Assembly: GCF_003545695.1 (NCBI RefSeq)
Contig: NZ_QUZZ01000003.1
Coordinates: 310,001 to 374,000, forward strand
Direction: 5' to 3'
Source of the DNA: Taibaiella helva
GTDB lineage: Bacteria; Bacteroidota; Bacteroidia; Chitinophagales; Chitinophagaceae
Length of the DNA: 64,000 nucleotides
Shown: piece after piece, positions 1 to 7,938 of the stretch
Layout of the letters: the number at the start of each line of letters is the position of its first letter
How positions within the stretch are numbered: the first letter of the stretch is position 1
Notes under the pieces: generated by a model
The model's database searches: none
What the model was told of the DNA's origin: nothing
The model's input: the letters and a program-made list of their open reading frames with translations, nothing else
Made by a program: the position numbers and the translations under genes

Positions 1-3000
1 GAGATAATAAGTAGTTGTCTTTTCCGGTGCTACGGGTGGATTCAGCATATTATCGGGCGATACGCTGCCGGCAGGCAGCCAGATGAAGGAACCCGATGCC
101 CGGCCGTCGAGCTGAGTCGATTCGCCGCGCTTAATGTCCTGGTCCAGGCCGGCGTCGACCGTTACAGGAGGTTGCATTTTGATCATTACCGTACGGTCGA
201 TGGCGCAGCCCGTGTCGTTTACGATATGCACTTTGTAGTCGATATTCCGCGAAGGCCACACCCGGGCCAGCGCTGCATCCGTCTGGTCGATAGTCTCATC
301 GGGCGTCCACAGGTAGCTGGTACCGCCATACGCCCGCAGCTGCAGGCTGTCGCCGGGACAGATGGTTGTATCCAGGGGAAGGGCGTACATGCGGCTGTAG
401 TCAAACAGGGAAATATGGATCGTGTCTGTAGCGCTATCGACACAGGATGCCGTCGAGCTGTTACCTACATGTACGATAAAGGTTGTGCTGACTGAAGGAT
501 CCACAGTAGCCCGCTGCTGGTTGCCGCCTGAAGTAACGGCGCCGGCAGGCTCCCAGCGGAAGCTCATATGGCTGTTCAGGTTGCTGACATTTGCGGAGAG
601 CGTGATGGGGTGCGGATCACAGAGAAAGGTATCCCTGAAGGCAAGCAAAGGTTTGTCGGTATGCCTGACCACGATATTGTGTGTGGCAGTGTCATGCAGG
701 TTGCATCCGGTTGCCCGTGAAGCCACGAGCGTAATGGTATAGCTACCCTCAGGAAAGGTATGTGTGGGCGAAGTTGCAGTGCTGGTAGTGCCATCGCCGA
801 AATCCCAGAGATAGTCGTTGGCGCCTACGGAATGGTTGTCGAACATTACCTCATAATCGGCACAGCCGGTGTCTTTCGCATTATTGCCCAGCACAAAATC
901 GGCGACGACTGCGCCGACTTCCATGTTGAACTTGTAGCTGGCGATATCATAATCGCCGAAGCTGGTCAGCTTGGTTGGAAAGACAACACCGGGTGTTGTC
1001 GGGAAACTGGCGTTATTGGTGCAGGCCGAATGATAGATGATCCCCTGCGGATCAAAACGGCTGGTGCCCCCGTCGACGTGTGTGCCCAGGGGGCCAAAAT
1101 AAGTACCATACAGCAGACTGGTAAAATCAGGGCTCAATGCGCCCAGCCAGAAGCTTCCGGGTGTAGTCTGGTAAGCCCCCGGCGAGAGCGGCTGGTTGCT
1201 GTTGGCGCCAAACCCGCTGAGGTAGGTATTGCCACAGATGTCGTGCATAAAAGCTGTGGGGACAAAACGGACGTTGTTGATAAGATTGCCCATACGGGTG
1301 GACAACAAAATGCCGGATAAGGTCGGGCTCAGCTTGGTGATAAAGATGTCGCCGTCGGTTACCGAAAACACCCCGGGAGTCGTAGGATAAGCCCCATCGG
1401 TTTGTCCCATGACATAGATATTGTCAGAAGCGTCGTTCTGTATCTTAAAAGCATGATCGTAGGCAGCGGTGCCCAGGTAGGAAGAACGTACCAGCCCAGT
1501 GCTGAGGCTGATGATGCTTACAAAGCCGTCGGTGCCGCCCTGGCTTGTGGTGTGCAATGCACCGGCTGTGGTAGGGAAATTGCTGCTTTGCGTGCCGCCG
1601 CAGATAGCGACATTGTTATTGCTGTTCAGCACCAGCGAAAAAGCAGCATCATCGCCGTTGCCACCGATAAAGGTGCTGTATTGCAGCGTTGTGAGGCTGG
1701 AGTCGAAGCGGCAGACAATGCCGTCCTGCCCGCCGCCGTGTGCAGGCTGCAGCGCGCCCGCAGTAACGGGGAAGTTGGGCGAGCTGGTGCTGCCCGCAAT
1801 ATAGATATGACCGTCAGGCGCAGTCAGTACCTCGCCCCGGTTGTTGTCGCCGTAATTGGGACTAAGGCCGTTGTTCAGGCCGTCGGTGCCGCTGCCGCCC
1901 AGGTAAGTTGCGGCTTTCAGTATGGCGCCGTCCTGGCTGAAGCGGGCGATATAAATATCCGTATTGCCATTGTAGGTATTGTCGTAGCAGCCTGTGGTTG
2001 TCGCCAGGTTGGAGGAGGTAGTGGTACCGCAGATCACCAGCTCCTGGGCGGTTGTCGCCATCATATTGTTGGGCAGGTCGCGTCCTGTGCCGCCATAATA
2101 AGTCGAATAGACAAGTGTGTTGCCGTTGCTGCTGTATTTATTGATACCGGCGTCGACTGTGGCGGAGAATGCGCCCTGGAAAGCGCCAGGGCTGGAAGGC
2201 CATCCTACGTCGAAACATTCGCCACCGGCATAGAGATTGCCGGCCAGGTCGTAAGTGGCGCTGAATCCATAGGTATTGGCAGTGCTGCCGCTGAAGGTGC
2301 TGAATACAAGCACCGGGTCGATGATCAGCGGCTGGCTTCGATCATACCCCTGCGGAAGGCTGAAGCCCACTCGGTTGCCCGGCAGCAGCCGGTAGTGACA
2401 GGAAACTGTCCTTTCTTTACCATCGATCAGCTGGTACGCATAAGGCGCCTGTTCGGTTACGGTGTTGACCGTGGTGCTGATCCTGAGGCTGCCGTCCTTC
2501 ATCAGCTTTGGCGTTACCCCTTCGAAAGCCAACAGAATAGCGGAAGGGTTGGAGCCGGGAGCTACCCGGAAGTCGTATTTGAGCGACTGTTCACGGCTGT
2601 ATACGATAGCATCGATGCCGGGGTAAATATTTTGCCAGGTAACCCTTTTGTACAAAGGTACCTTCGTTGCCCACCGGGAGGGATCGTTGCCGATAAAATA
2701 ATTGTGATAATAAGGCAGCAGCCCGTCTTCTTTAATGATCGTATTGGGGCTGGCATTGCTGAAGGTAACCTGGTAAGCATGGAAGTGTACCTGCGCCGAC
2801 AGGATATCTTTACCCTCGTGCTTCATCTCATGAATGCGCCGGAGGTCTTCCGGTTGGTAGTAATTGTAGGTAAAGCCGTCGTTCCTCAGGAATACGGCGC
2901 CGCCGGGAAGGAAGGCTTTATAACGTACAGGGTCGGGGAATTGGTTGTTGTTCCTGATGAAATCGATATTCCCGTCTTTGGCCGTCAAGGTAAAGGAAAG

Positions 3001-3036
3001 AAGGCCAAAGAGGCAGAAGTATATCCATCTTTTCAT
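1..3036 (-). CDS. Giant secreted SBBP/PKD-repeat surface protein, 5' part (truncated by window edge)
   Basis: The reading frame is open from an ATG at 3036 to base 1 (1012 codons) without a stop, so the C-terminus lies outside the window. It starts with a signal peptide (MKRWIYFCLFGLLSFTLTA). Residues of about 22-230 resemble the N-terminal domain common in Bacteroidota SBBP proteins. From about 240 to 690 there are beta-propeller-like repeats with recurring motifs such as YSTYYGG, ATYLGG, YSTFIGG and SSYLG, each followed by an FPTT-type segment. A PKD domain follows at about 710-765 (WDFGDGTTS), then Ig/PKD-like modules with CPGDSLQLRAYGG near 885. Proteins of this design normally end in a T9SS type B (gliding-motility C-terminal) sorting domain, which is inferred here because that end is not visible. 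Probable role: a secreted or cell-surface adhesin-like protein. Substrate or partner unknown. Confidence 0.88.
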   Translation of the reverse strand, partial: MKRWIYFCLFGLLSFTLTAKDGNIDFIRNNNQFPDPVRYKAFLPGGAVFLRNDGFTYNYYQPEDLRRIHEMKHEGKDILSAQVHFHAYQVTFSNASPNTIIKEDGLLPYYHNYFIGNDPSRWATKVPLYKRVTWQNIYPGIDAIVYSREQSLKYDFRVAPGSNPSAILLAFEGVTPKLMKDGSLRISTTVNTVTEQAPYAYQLIDGKERTVSCHYRLLPGNRVGFSLPQGYDRSQPLIIDPVLVFSTFSGSTANTYGFSATYDLAGNLYAGGECFDVGWPSSPGAFQGAFSATVDAGINKYSSNGNTLVYSTYYGGTGRDLPNNMMATTAQELVICGTTTSSNLATTTGCYDNTYNGNTDIYIARFSQDGAILKAATYLGGSGTDGLNNGLSPNYGDNNRGEVLTAPDGHIYIAGSTSSPNFPVTAGALQPAHGGGQDGIVCRFDSSLTTLQYSTFIGGNGDDAAFSLVLNSNNNVAICGGTQSSNFPTTAGALHTTSQGGTDGFVSIISLSTGLVRSSYLGTAAYDHAFKIQNDASDNIYVMGQTDGAYPTTPGVFSVTDGDIFITKLSPTLSGILLSTRMGNLINNVRFVPTAFMHDICGNTYLSGFGANSNQPLSPGAYQTTPGSFWLGALSPDFTSLLYGTYFGPLGTHVDGGTSRFDPQGIIYHSACTNNASFPTTPGVVFPTKLTSFGDYDIASYKFNMEVGAVVADFVLGNNAKDTGCADYEVMFDNHSVGANDYLWDFGDGTTSTATSPTHTFPEGSYTITLVASRATGCNLHDTATHNIVVRHTDKPLLAFRDTFLCDPHPITLSANVSNLNSHMSFRWEPAGAVTSGGNQQRATVDPSVSTTFIVHVGNSSTASCVDSATDTIHISLFDYSRMYALPLDTTICPGDSLQLRAYGGTSYLWTPDETIDQTDAALARVWPSRNIDYKVHIVNDTGCAIDRTVMIKMQPPVTVDAGLDQDIKRGESTQLDGRASGSFIWLPAGSVSPDNMLNPPVAPEKTTTYYL

Positions 3037-3146
3037 GGTGGCAGGCGATATGTTTGAGCGGTTTAAGGACAGGTGCGTAAGTGTACAGACACGCAATTTT
3101 AGTAATGAGTTGGAAAACAATAAATTTTTAAAAAAATCTTCCCTTT

Positions 3147-3179
3147 TTGTTCTTTTTCTCAAAACTTCCCTTACCTTTG
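3147..3179 (+). promoter_or_regulatory. Bacteroidota-type promoter of tRNA-Leu
   Basis: TTG (3147-3149), a 22-bp spacer and an exact TAnnTTTG box (TACCTTTG, 3172-3179) lie 25 bp before the tRNA. The box and spacing match the Bacteroidota housekeeping promoter. Confidence 0.65.
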
Positions 3180-3204
3180 CAACCTCAAAATTCCTGAACG
3201 GATT

Positions 3205-3291
3205 GCCCAGGTGGCGAAATTGGTAGACGCACTGTGTTCAGGTCGCAGCGTTCGCAAGGATGTGCTGGTTCGAATCCAGTCCTGGGCACCA
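3205..3291 (+). tRNA. tRNA-Leu (anticodon CAG), CCA encoded
   Basis: The acceptor arm GCCCAGG (3205-3211) pairs with CCTGGGC (3281-3287), followed by discriminator A and an encoded CCA (3289-3291). The anticodon stem CTGTG/CGCAG closes the 7-base loop TTCAGGT, giving anticodon CAG and therefore Leu (CUG codons). A long variable arm (class II tRNA) and the T-arm CTGGTTCGAATCCAG are clear. A terminator follows immediately. The tRNA 3' end is a classic integration site, and an AT-rich islet with mobile-type genes lies just downstream. Confidence 0.96.
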
Positions 3292-3299
3292 CGAGACAG

Positions 3300-3330
3300 A
3301 TCCCCGCTTCAAGCGGGGATTTTTGTTTTC
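3300..3330 (+). terminator. Rho-independent terminator after tRNA-Leu
   Basis: Stem ATCCCCGC (3300-3307), loop TTCAA, stem GCGGGGAT (3313-3320), then a T-rich tract (TTTTGTTTTC). Confidence 0.85.
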
Positions 3331-3717
3331 AGGCATTTTTAAGTTTAGGCCTTATTGCGGATCAATCGTAAAAGTTGGGGGGAGAAGATAATTAAGCATA
3401 GATATTTACGAGCCTGAAGAGGAAGAAAGGGATGTCTCTTACACCCCTGGAAGAAGAACGGAAGGATTTAAAAATAATATAAATATATGGCACTTCGAGA
3501 CACAAACGTCCTAAACCATATAACCGTTTGCTTCAGCAAAAGCCAGGGAGTGCTTAAGGCAAGTTTGAAGATATATTTTTGCAGTATATGCGAATGAATG
3601 TTATATATTTATCCTGATTCATGTTAATAAGTCAGTCTAAAGGCTTACTTTTTCTTTTGTTTGTCATATTATAGCCATACATTTGCTATTATTTAGTCAA
3701 AATATACCTTTACTGCC
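3331..3717. other. AT-rich intergenic stretch between tRNA-Leu and the mobile mystery pair
   Basis: No supportable ORF on either strand. The stretch is visibly richer in A+T than the flanking genome, which fits an acquired islet beside a tRNA gene. The last 35 bases hold a promoter for the next gene. No integrase or integrase remnant was recognised. Confidence 0.6.
3683..3712 (+). promoter_or_regulatory. Promoter of mobile mystery protein A gene, implying a leaderless or very short leader
   Basis: TTG (3683-3685), 19-bp spacer, TACCTTTA (3705-3712; one mismatch to TAnnTTTG). Transcription would start about 7 bases downstream, almost at the ATG (3718). Confidence 0.5.
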
Positions 3718-4176
3718 ATGGGTAAAAAGTCGTTACAAATACAGCAGCTTAACAGCAAAATGCTGGCTTACGCCAGCCTGCAACAGGTAGCCTCACCACC
3801 TACTGGATGGATAAAAGCCATCCGTACCGCTATTGGTATGAGTATGCAGCAGTTGGGCAACCGACTTTCTATTACCAAACAAAGTGTGCAGGATATTGAG
3901 CGCAGAGAAAAAGACGGTTCCATTACCATAAAATCCCTTCGGGAAGCAGCGAAGGCTTTGGATATGCAGTTAGTGTACGGTTTTGTCCCGATAGATGGTA
4001 GTTTGGAAGAATTGATAGACCGAAAAGCAAAAGAGCTTGCTATGCAAATTGTGATGCGTACCAGTAATAATATGAAACTGGAAGACCAGGAAAACACAAA
4101 GCAACGTATTGAAAAAGCAATTCAGGAAAGGGCAATAGCTATTAAAAACGAAATGCCTAAAACCTTATGGGATTAG
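3718..4176 (+). CDS. Mobile mystery protein A (HTH, XRE-like)
   Basis: A 152-residue protein with a helix-turn-helix at about residues 36-80 (IRTAIGMSMQQLGNRL... SVQDIERREKDGSITIKSL). The conserved N-terminal IQQLNSK region and the PPTGWIKAIR segment match the layout of the family named mobile mystery protein A, so the first ATG is kept. The family is typically paired with mobile mystery protein B, as here: the next gene starts 10 bases before this stop codon, so the two are translationally coupled. Probable role: DNA-binding regulator and/or antitoxin-like partner of the Fic protein (inference). No classical (S/T)xxxE(G/N) Fic-inhibition motif was found in it. Local base composition and position beside tRNA-Leu suggest horizontal acquisition. 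Confidence 0.85.
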   Translation: MGKKSLQIQQLNSKMLAYASLQQVASPPTGWIKAIRTAIGMSMQQLGNRLSITKQSVQDIERREKDGSITIKSLREAAKALDMQLVYGFVPIDGSLEELIDRKAKELAMQIVMRTSNNMKLEDQENTKQRIEKAIQERAIAIKNEMPKTLWD

Positions 4177-4763
4177 ATTTAGATTACATAGACGGGCAAA
4201 CACCACTGGATGAAGGCGAGAAAGAAGGGTTGCTCATTCCTACCATTGCCACCCGTGGAGAACTGGACGAGTTTGAACAGCAAAATATTGAACAGGCAGT
4301 ATTGTGGTCTCTCAATCGTTCTTTTAAAGTTGAAAATGTTTTTACCGAAGAATTTTTAAAAGCAGTACATAAGCGTATGTACAGCAATGTATGGGCATGG
4401 GCAGGCGAGTTTCGCAAAACCAATAAAAATATCGGAGTAGATAAATACCAGATACCAACCGAATTGAGATACCTGCTGGATGATGTAAAGTTTTGGTATG
4501 CTAACGGCATTTACAGTCCTGATGAAACTACTATACGTTTTAAGCACCGTTTGGTAAGCATACATTGCTTCCCTAATGGCAACGGCAGGCATAGCCGTCT
4601 GATGGCTGATATTGTGATTGAGAAAATTTACAAGCGGCCCCATTATACATGGGGGGCAGGTAATTTAGCAGAACAAGGTGATCAACGCAATGTTTACCTC
4701 AGCGCCATTAAAGAAGCAGATAAAGGAGATATTCAACCTCTAATAAACTTTGCAAGGTCATAA
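4167..4763 (+). CDS. Mobile mystery protein B, Fic-domain protein
   Basis: A 198-residue Fic/DOC-superfamily protein. The catalytic loop HCFPNGNGRHSRL starts at His133. It has the invariant His, the Gly-Asn-Gly anion hole and Arg141, but Asn137 replaces the Asp/Glu that binds Mg2+ in canonical AMP-transferring Fic enzymes. A conserved lead-in (ANVWAWAG-like, residues 73-80) precedes it. Near the N-terminus TPLDEG (12-17) fits the inhibitory pattern (S/T)xxxE(G/N), and its spacing to the catalytic His (about 117 residues) is like that of class II Fic proteins; this is a guess from pattern only. Fic proteins usually transfer nucleotidyl groups to hydroxyls of target proteins; target unknown. 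Overlaps mobile mystery A by 10 nt. Often found on mobile elements. Confidence 0.86.
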   Translation: MGLDLDYIDGQTPLDEGEKEGLLIPTIATRGELDEFEQQNIEQAVLWSLNRSFKVENVFTEEFLKAVHKRMYSNVWAWAGEFRKTNKNIGVDKYQIPTELRYLLDDVKFWYANGIYSPDETTIRFKHRLVSIHCFPNGNGRHSRLMADIVIEKIYKRPHYTWGAGNLAEQGDQRNVYLSAIKEADKGDIQPLINFARS

Positions 4764-4923
4764 CTAAAAACAACTAACCGGATTAAATCATAAATATTAT
4801 GGCTTTTCAAAAAATAAGAAGTATGCTACAAAATGCTACATTTAATATTGACTGCACACAAAATAAGGCAGCTATTTATAGGTTACTATGAACTGGTGAA
4901 TTTCATTTAAATCGCCTATAAAA

Positions 4924-4944
4924 TGGTTCGAAATGTGTCCAGTC
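4924..4944 (+). repeat. Degenerate copy of the tRNA-Leu 3' end (possible att remnant)
   Basis: TGGTTCGAA (4924-4932) and TCCAGTC (4938-4944) repeat tRNA positions 3266-3274 and 3275-3281 in the same order and orientation, with ATGTG inserted between them. It lies at the far side of the AT-rich mobile mystery islet, where a right-hand attachment site would be expected. The match is 16 bases in two blocks, so decay or coincidence is possible. Confidence 0.45.
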
Positions 4945-4982
4945 ATCCCGACAGCACAAGCTTGCTTGCGAACAGAACAGGC

Positions 4983-5029
4983 CAAAACAAAAGCGGCGCA
5001 GCCACACCACCAGGCGTGGTTTGCTGTGG
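4983..5029 (-). terminator. Possible terminator of the LuxR response regulator gene
   Basis: Read on the minus strand, an imperfect hairpin (ACCAC 5'/GTGGT 3' inner stem at 5006-5020, outer CCAC/GTGG with a bulge) is followed by a T-rich tract (TTTTGTTTT, about 4995-4984), just past the stop codon of the regulator. Confidence 0.4.
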
Positions 5030-5033
5030 AATG

Positions 5034-5669
5034 CTACTTATCTAATCCCAACTCTACGGCATATTTCACAAGACCTGCGGTATTTTTGACTTCAAGCTTT
5101 AAAGTGAGGTTCAACCTGTAATTCTCAACGGTACGTTTGCTTAAGAAAAGTTCATCCGCAATTTGCTGATTGCTGAAACCTTTGGTGAGCAAGGTCAGTA
5201 TTTCGATTTCACGGATCGTAAGCGATGCTTTCGACGATGTTTTACGCTGTATCTTCTTTCGGAAATCTTCGACCCTGATCTTCATATCCGGTGAAAGGTA
5301 CGTCTCCCCGCGGTATACTGTTTCGATGGCATCGACCAGCGTTTCTTCATCTGTATTTTTCAGCAGGTAGCCGAACGCGCCGCTCTTCAGCATGTTGCTC
5401 GCATAGAGGGTATTGTTAAAATTGGTAAGCGCTAATACCTTTACATCCGGAAAATTTTTCCTGAGCATCAGCGTAATTTCTTCGCCTCTCATATCCGGCA
5501 GCTGTATATCGAGCAATAGCACATCGGGCTGCTGCACTTTGATGCCGGCAAGCAATGCTGCACCACTCAGAAACGTACCAATGATCTGGATAGATGGATA
5601 GGGTGAAAGCATATCCCTGATCCCTTTGGATACCAGCGGATGGTCATCGGTTATAAATACAGTAATCAT
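5034..5669 (-). CDS. NarL/FixJ-type response regulator (LuxR HTH)
   Basis: A 211-residue two-component response regulator. The receiver domain (1-120) has the acidic pair Asp8-Asp9, phosphoacceptor Asp54 (LLLDIQLPD) and the switch/Lys region near 100-105. A LuxR-type HTH (about 143-205) contains LTIREIEILTLLTKG and SNQQIADELFLSKRTVENY. The frame is also open upstream to a GTG at 5729 that overlaps the kinase stop (GTGA), but the ATG at 5669 gives the typical receiver start (MITVFITDDH) and is preferred. It lies directly downstream of the histidine kinase at 5726, so the two form one operon. Target genes unknown; the divergent T9SS cargo gene at 7939 is one candidate (inference). Confidence 0.93.
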   Translation of the reverse strand: MITVFITDDHPLVSKGIRDMLSPYPSIQIIGTFLSGAALLAGIKVQQPDVLLLDIQLPDMRGEEITLMLRKNFPDVKVLALTNFNNTLYASNMLKSGAFGYLLKNTDEETLVDAIETVYRGETYLSPDMKIRVEDFRKKIQRKTSSKASLTIREIEILTLLTKGFSNQQIADELFLSKRTVENYRLNLTLKLEVKNTAGLVKYAVELGLDK

Positions 5670-5725
5670 CTGGACGATATTAATGTGAATTTTATCAGCG
5701 CGTAACCCGGCGCAACAAGAACAGG

Positions 5726-7729
5726 TCACTTGTTTATTTCAATATTTACAGTTGTACCCCTGCCTGGCGCTGAATTCAGCTCCATTTTTCCCTTCAGCAT
5801 CCTGACACGGGCTTCCAGGTTGACGATACCCAGGCCTGCCTTTACTTTGGAACGATCGAACCCTATGCCATTGTCCTCTATCAGCAGCTGCAATTTCCCT
5901 TGCTGTCCGAATACCTGCACTACGGCCTCCGTTGCCTGCGAATGGTGTATGATGTTTTGCAGAACCTCTTGCAGCATGCGATAGATGGAAAGCTTTACGG
6001 TATTATCCTGTACATCAAATTTGCAATATATCTGAAGGTCTATTTTCAATTGCGGAAAAGTATGGTTCAGCGTTTCGACATATAAAGTAAGGGCCTCTGC
6101 CAGCTCGGTGCCCTTGATAAAATCGGGCATAAGATTATGGGCCGTCTGGCGTACCTGCTCCGATGTCTCATTAAGCAAAGCTACTACCTGCATTTTCCTG
6201 TCTTCGGGCCAGGAGCTTAATATCATTTTGATCACGGCCAGTTGTCCGCCGATGCCATCGTGCAGCTCCCTGGCTATCCTCATACGTTCATTTTCCTCGC
6301 CCTCCATATGCGCTTTCATGGCCAGTATCCTGTTCTTGGCTTTAAGGCTCCAGTAAAACCCTAAGCAAAGCACAATAAAGATAATAGCACCGACAGCTGC
6401 AGCCGATATTAAAAAGTTTTTATGCTCCAGATCCCGTTTCTGCTTTTCGATCAGCAACTCTTTCTCTGCGATGTTCTTGTCTTTCTCCGCTGTCCTGAAT
6501 TTGGCCTCCAGCTCATTGGCAATTTTGAGTTTTTCCTTGTTGTTCAGGCTATCCTGCAGCGCAATATAATTTTTCTGCTGCTCAGCCGCTTCTTTGTACC
6601 GGCCGGTTTCCGTGTACACCTTGGTGAGCGTGGATAGTGCCTCCAGTTTATCTGTTAAGATGCCTGTCTTGTGGGCTGTTGCCAGGGCCAGCACTAGCAC
6701 TTTCTCCGCATTCTTGTAGTCCCCTGTTCTGTAATAGGTAAGACCTAAGGTATAATAGGGCATGATCAGCGAGTAAAGGGGAAAGGTAGCATCCGATATT
6801 TCGATGATCTTTTTTAGCGCCACAATAGCTTCATGTAGCTGGTCGGTAGCGAGGTAATATTTCGCTTCTACCAGGTAAACCGCCTGCTGCACTTCTATCA
6901 GCTTATACTTGCGGGCAACCAGGAACGCTTTTTCCCGGTACATCGCCGACAGCTTATAGTCCTTGCCTGCAAGCGCCAGATCGGCTTTGTTGGACCATAT
7001 GTAACCATATATCTCTTCCATTTTCCTGTCCAGCATCAGCCTTTCGCCCAGGTTGAGGTAGTAAGCTGCTTTTTCGAATTGCGCCATGTGTATCAGGACA
7101 TCAGATATATTGTTGTAGGTCATGATAAGATTGTAATCGTCGGCCTTATGCTGCTGCATGTACTGCAGGCCGGCATAGTAGTATTCAAAGGCTTTCTCAA
7201 AATTGGCCTGGTAACTGTAAGAGGCGCCCAGATTAATATATAAGGCCGACAGCAGGCTTTGCTTTTCGGCAGATATAAGCGCGTAGTAGTAAGCTCTTTT
7301 AAAGGCTAGACGGGAGTCGGCGAACCGGCCCTGACCCAGCAGGGTCATTCCCCTGCTGTTGAGCGCCTGCGCCACCCCGGTATAATATCCTATCCTGATA
7401 CTTTCGGCATAAGCCGAATCGAAGTAGTGCATAGCGCTGTCGGTATGCACCCACTGCAAAGCTTCTCCTGTTTTTTTTAGCCGGCTTATCCTGCTCTTTT
7501 GCGCTGGCGTGATCGCGGTTTCTTTGGCGGGACCCAGTATGCCATAATCGTAAGTGGTCGTCGGGGAAAGGGGCCAGTCGGGCGGTAATTGATTTTCTTC
7601 TGGAACAAACAAAAACGCAGGCCAGGCTGCCTGCTGGCTATAGCCTTTCCAGGACGCCAAGCTTCCCGCCAGCAAGAGCAGCAGCAGCTGAATATATGGA
7701 TACCGGCTCCCTATCAAGACTGATCTCAA
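5726..7729 (-). CDS. TPR-containing sensor histidine kinase (HisKA_3 / NarX-DegS type)
   Basis: A 667-residue sensor kinase. N-terminal signal peptide or anchor (LLLLLLAGSLASW) is followed by tetratricopeptide-like repeats over about residues 100-400, with no sign of a PAS or classical sensor domain. A coiled coil and one transmembrane helix (about 438-460, ISAAAVGAIIFIVLCLGFYW) come next, then the HisKA_3 dimerisation box RIARELHDGIGG with phosphoacceptor His490, then an HATPase_c domain with the N-box (LQEVLQNIIHH) and G-box (DNGIGF, GLGIVNL). The only usable start after the upstream in-frame stop (7736-7738) is TTG at 7729. The stop overlaps the possible GTG of the response regulator. Periplasmic TPRs on Bacteroidota kinases are usually taken as protein-interaction sensors. 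Confidence 0.9.
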   Translation of the reverse strand: MRSVLIGSRYPYIQLLLLLLAGSLASWKGYSQQAAWPAFLFVPEENQLPPDWPLSPTTTYDYGILGPAKETAITPAQKSRISRLKKTGEALQWVHTDSAMHYFDSAYAESIRIGYYTGVAQALNSRGMTLLGQGRFADSRLAFKRAYYYALISAEKQSLLSALYINLGASYSYQANFEKAFEYYYAGLQYMQQHKADDYNLIMTYNNISDVLIHMAQFEKAAYYLNLGERLMLDRKMEEIYGYIWSNKADLALAGKDYKLSAMYREKAFLVARKYKLIEVQQAVYLVEAKYYLATDQLHEAIVALKKIIEISDATFPLYSLIMPYYTLGLTYYRTGDYKNAEKVLVLALATAHKTGILTDKLEALSTLTKVYTETGRYKEAAEQQKNYIALQDSLNNKEKLKIANELEAKFRTAEKDKNIAEKELLIEKQKRDLEHKNFLISAAAVGAIIFIVLCLGFYWSLKAKNRILAMKAHMEGEENERMRIARELHDGIGGQLAVIKMILSSWPEDRKMQVVALLNETSEQVRQTAHNLMPDFIKGTELAEALTLYVETLNHTFPQLKIDLQIYCKFDVQDNTVKLSIYRMLQEVLQNIIHHSQATEAVVQVFGQQGKLQLLIEDNGIGFDRSKVKAGLGIVNLEARVRMLKGKMELNSAPGRGTTVNIEINK

Positions 7730-7848
7730 ATTGAATTAAACAGCGAAGATTCCAGGCCCTGAGGAGCGACCTGCGGATACCAAAGTAGCGCATTTTATGC
7801 TTATCCGGAAAAAATACCGGCAAAAATAAAAGGAGTAGTAATACTCTA

Positions 7849-7877
7849 TTGCTGCAGTTTCCTCCCGGCTAATTTTG
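7849..7877 (+). promoter_or_regulatory. Promoter of the first T9SS cargo gene
   Basis: TTG (7849-7851), an 18-bp spacer and an exact TAATTTTG box (7870-7877). The predicted leader to the ATG is about 55 nt. It lies in the 200-bp divergent region shared with the histidine kinase. Confidence 0.6.
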
Positions 7878-7938
7878 TTTTTATAGTCGCTTATTCCAAA
7901 CATCTGCTTCAGGCTACTAATAGAAACAATAATCCTAA

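Noticed and set aside
1402-3057. 551-codon plus-strand ORF opposite the SBBP/PKD gene
   Set aside because: Its product is low-complexity (Ala/Val/Gly-rich) and follows the complement of the repeated surface protein; no start signal or family.
4799-4891. 30-codon ORF after the Fic gene
   Set aside because: Too short, no promoter, A-rich chance frame.
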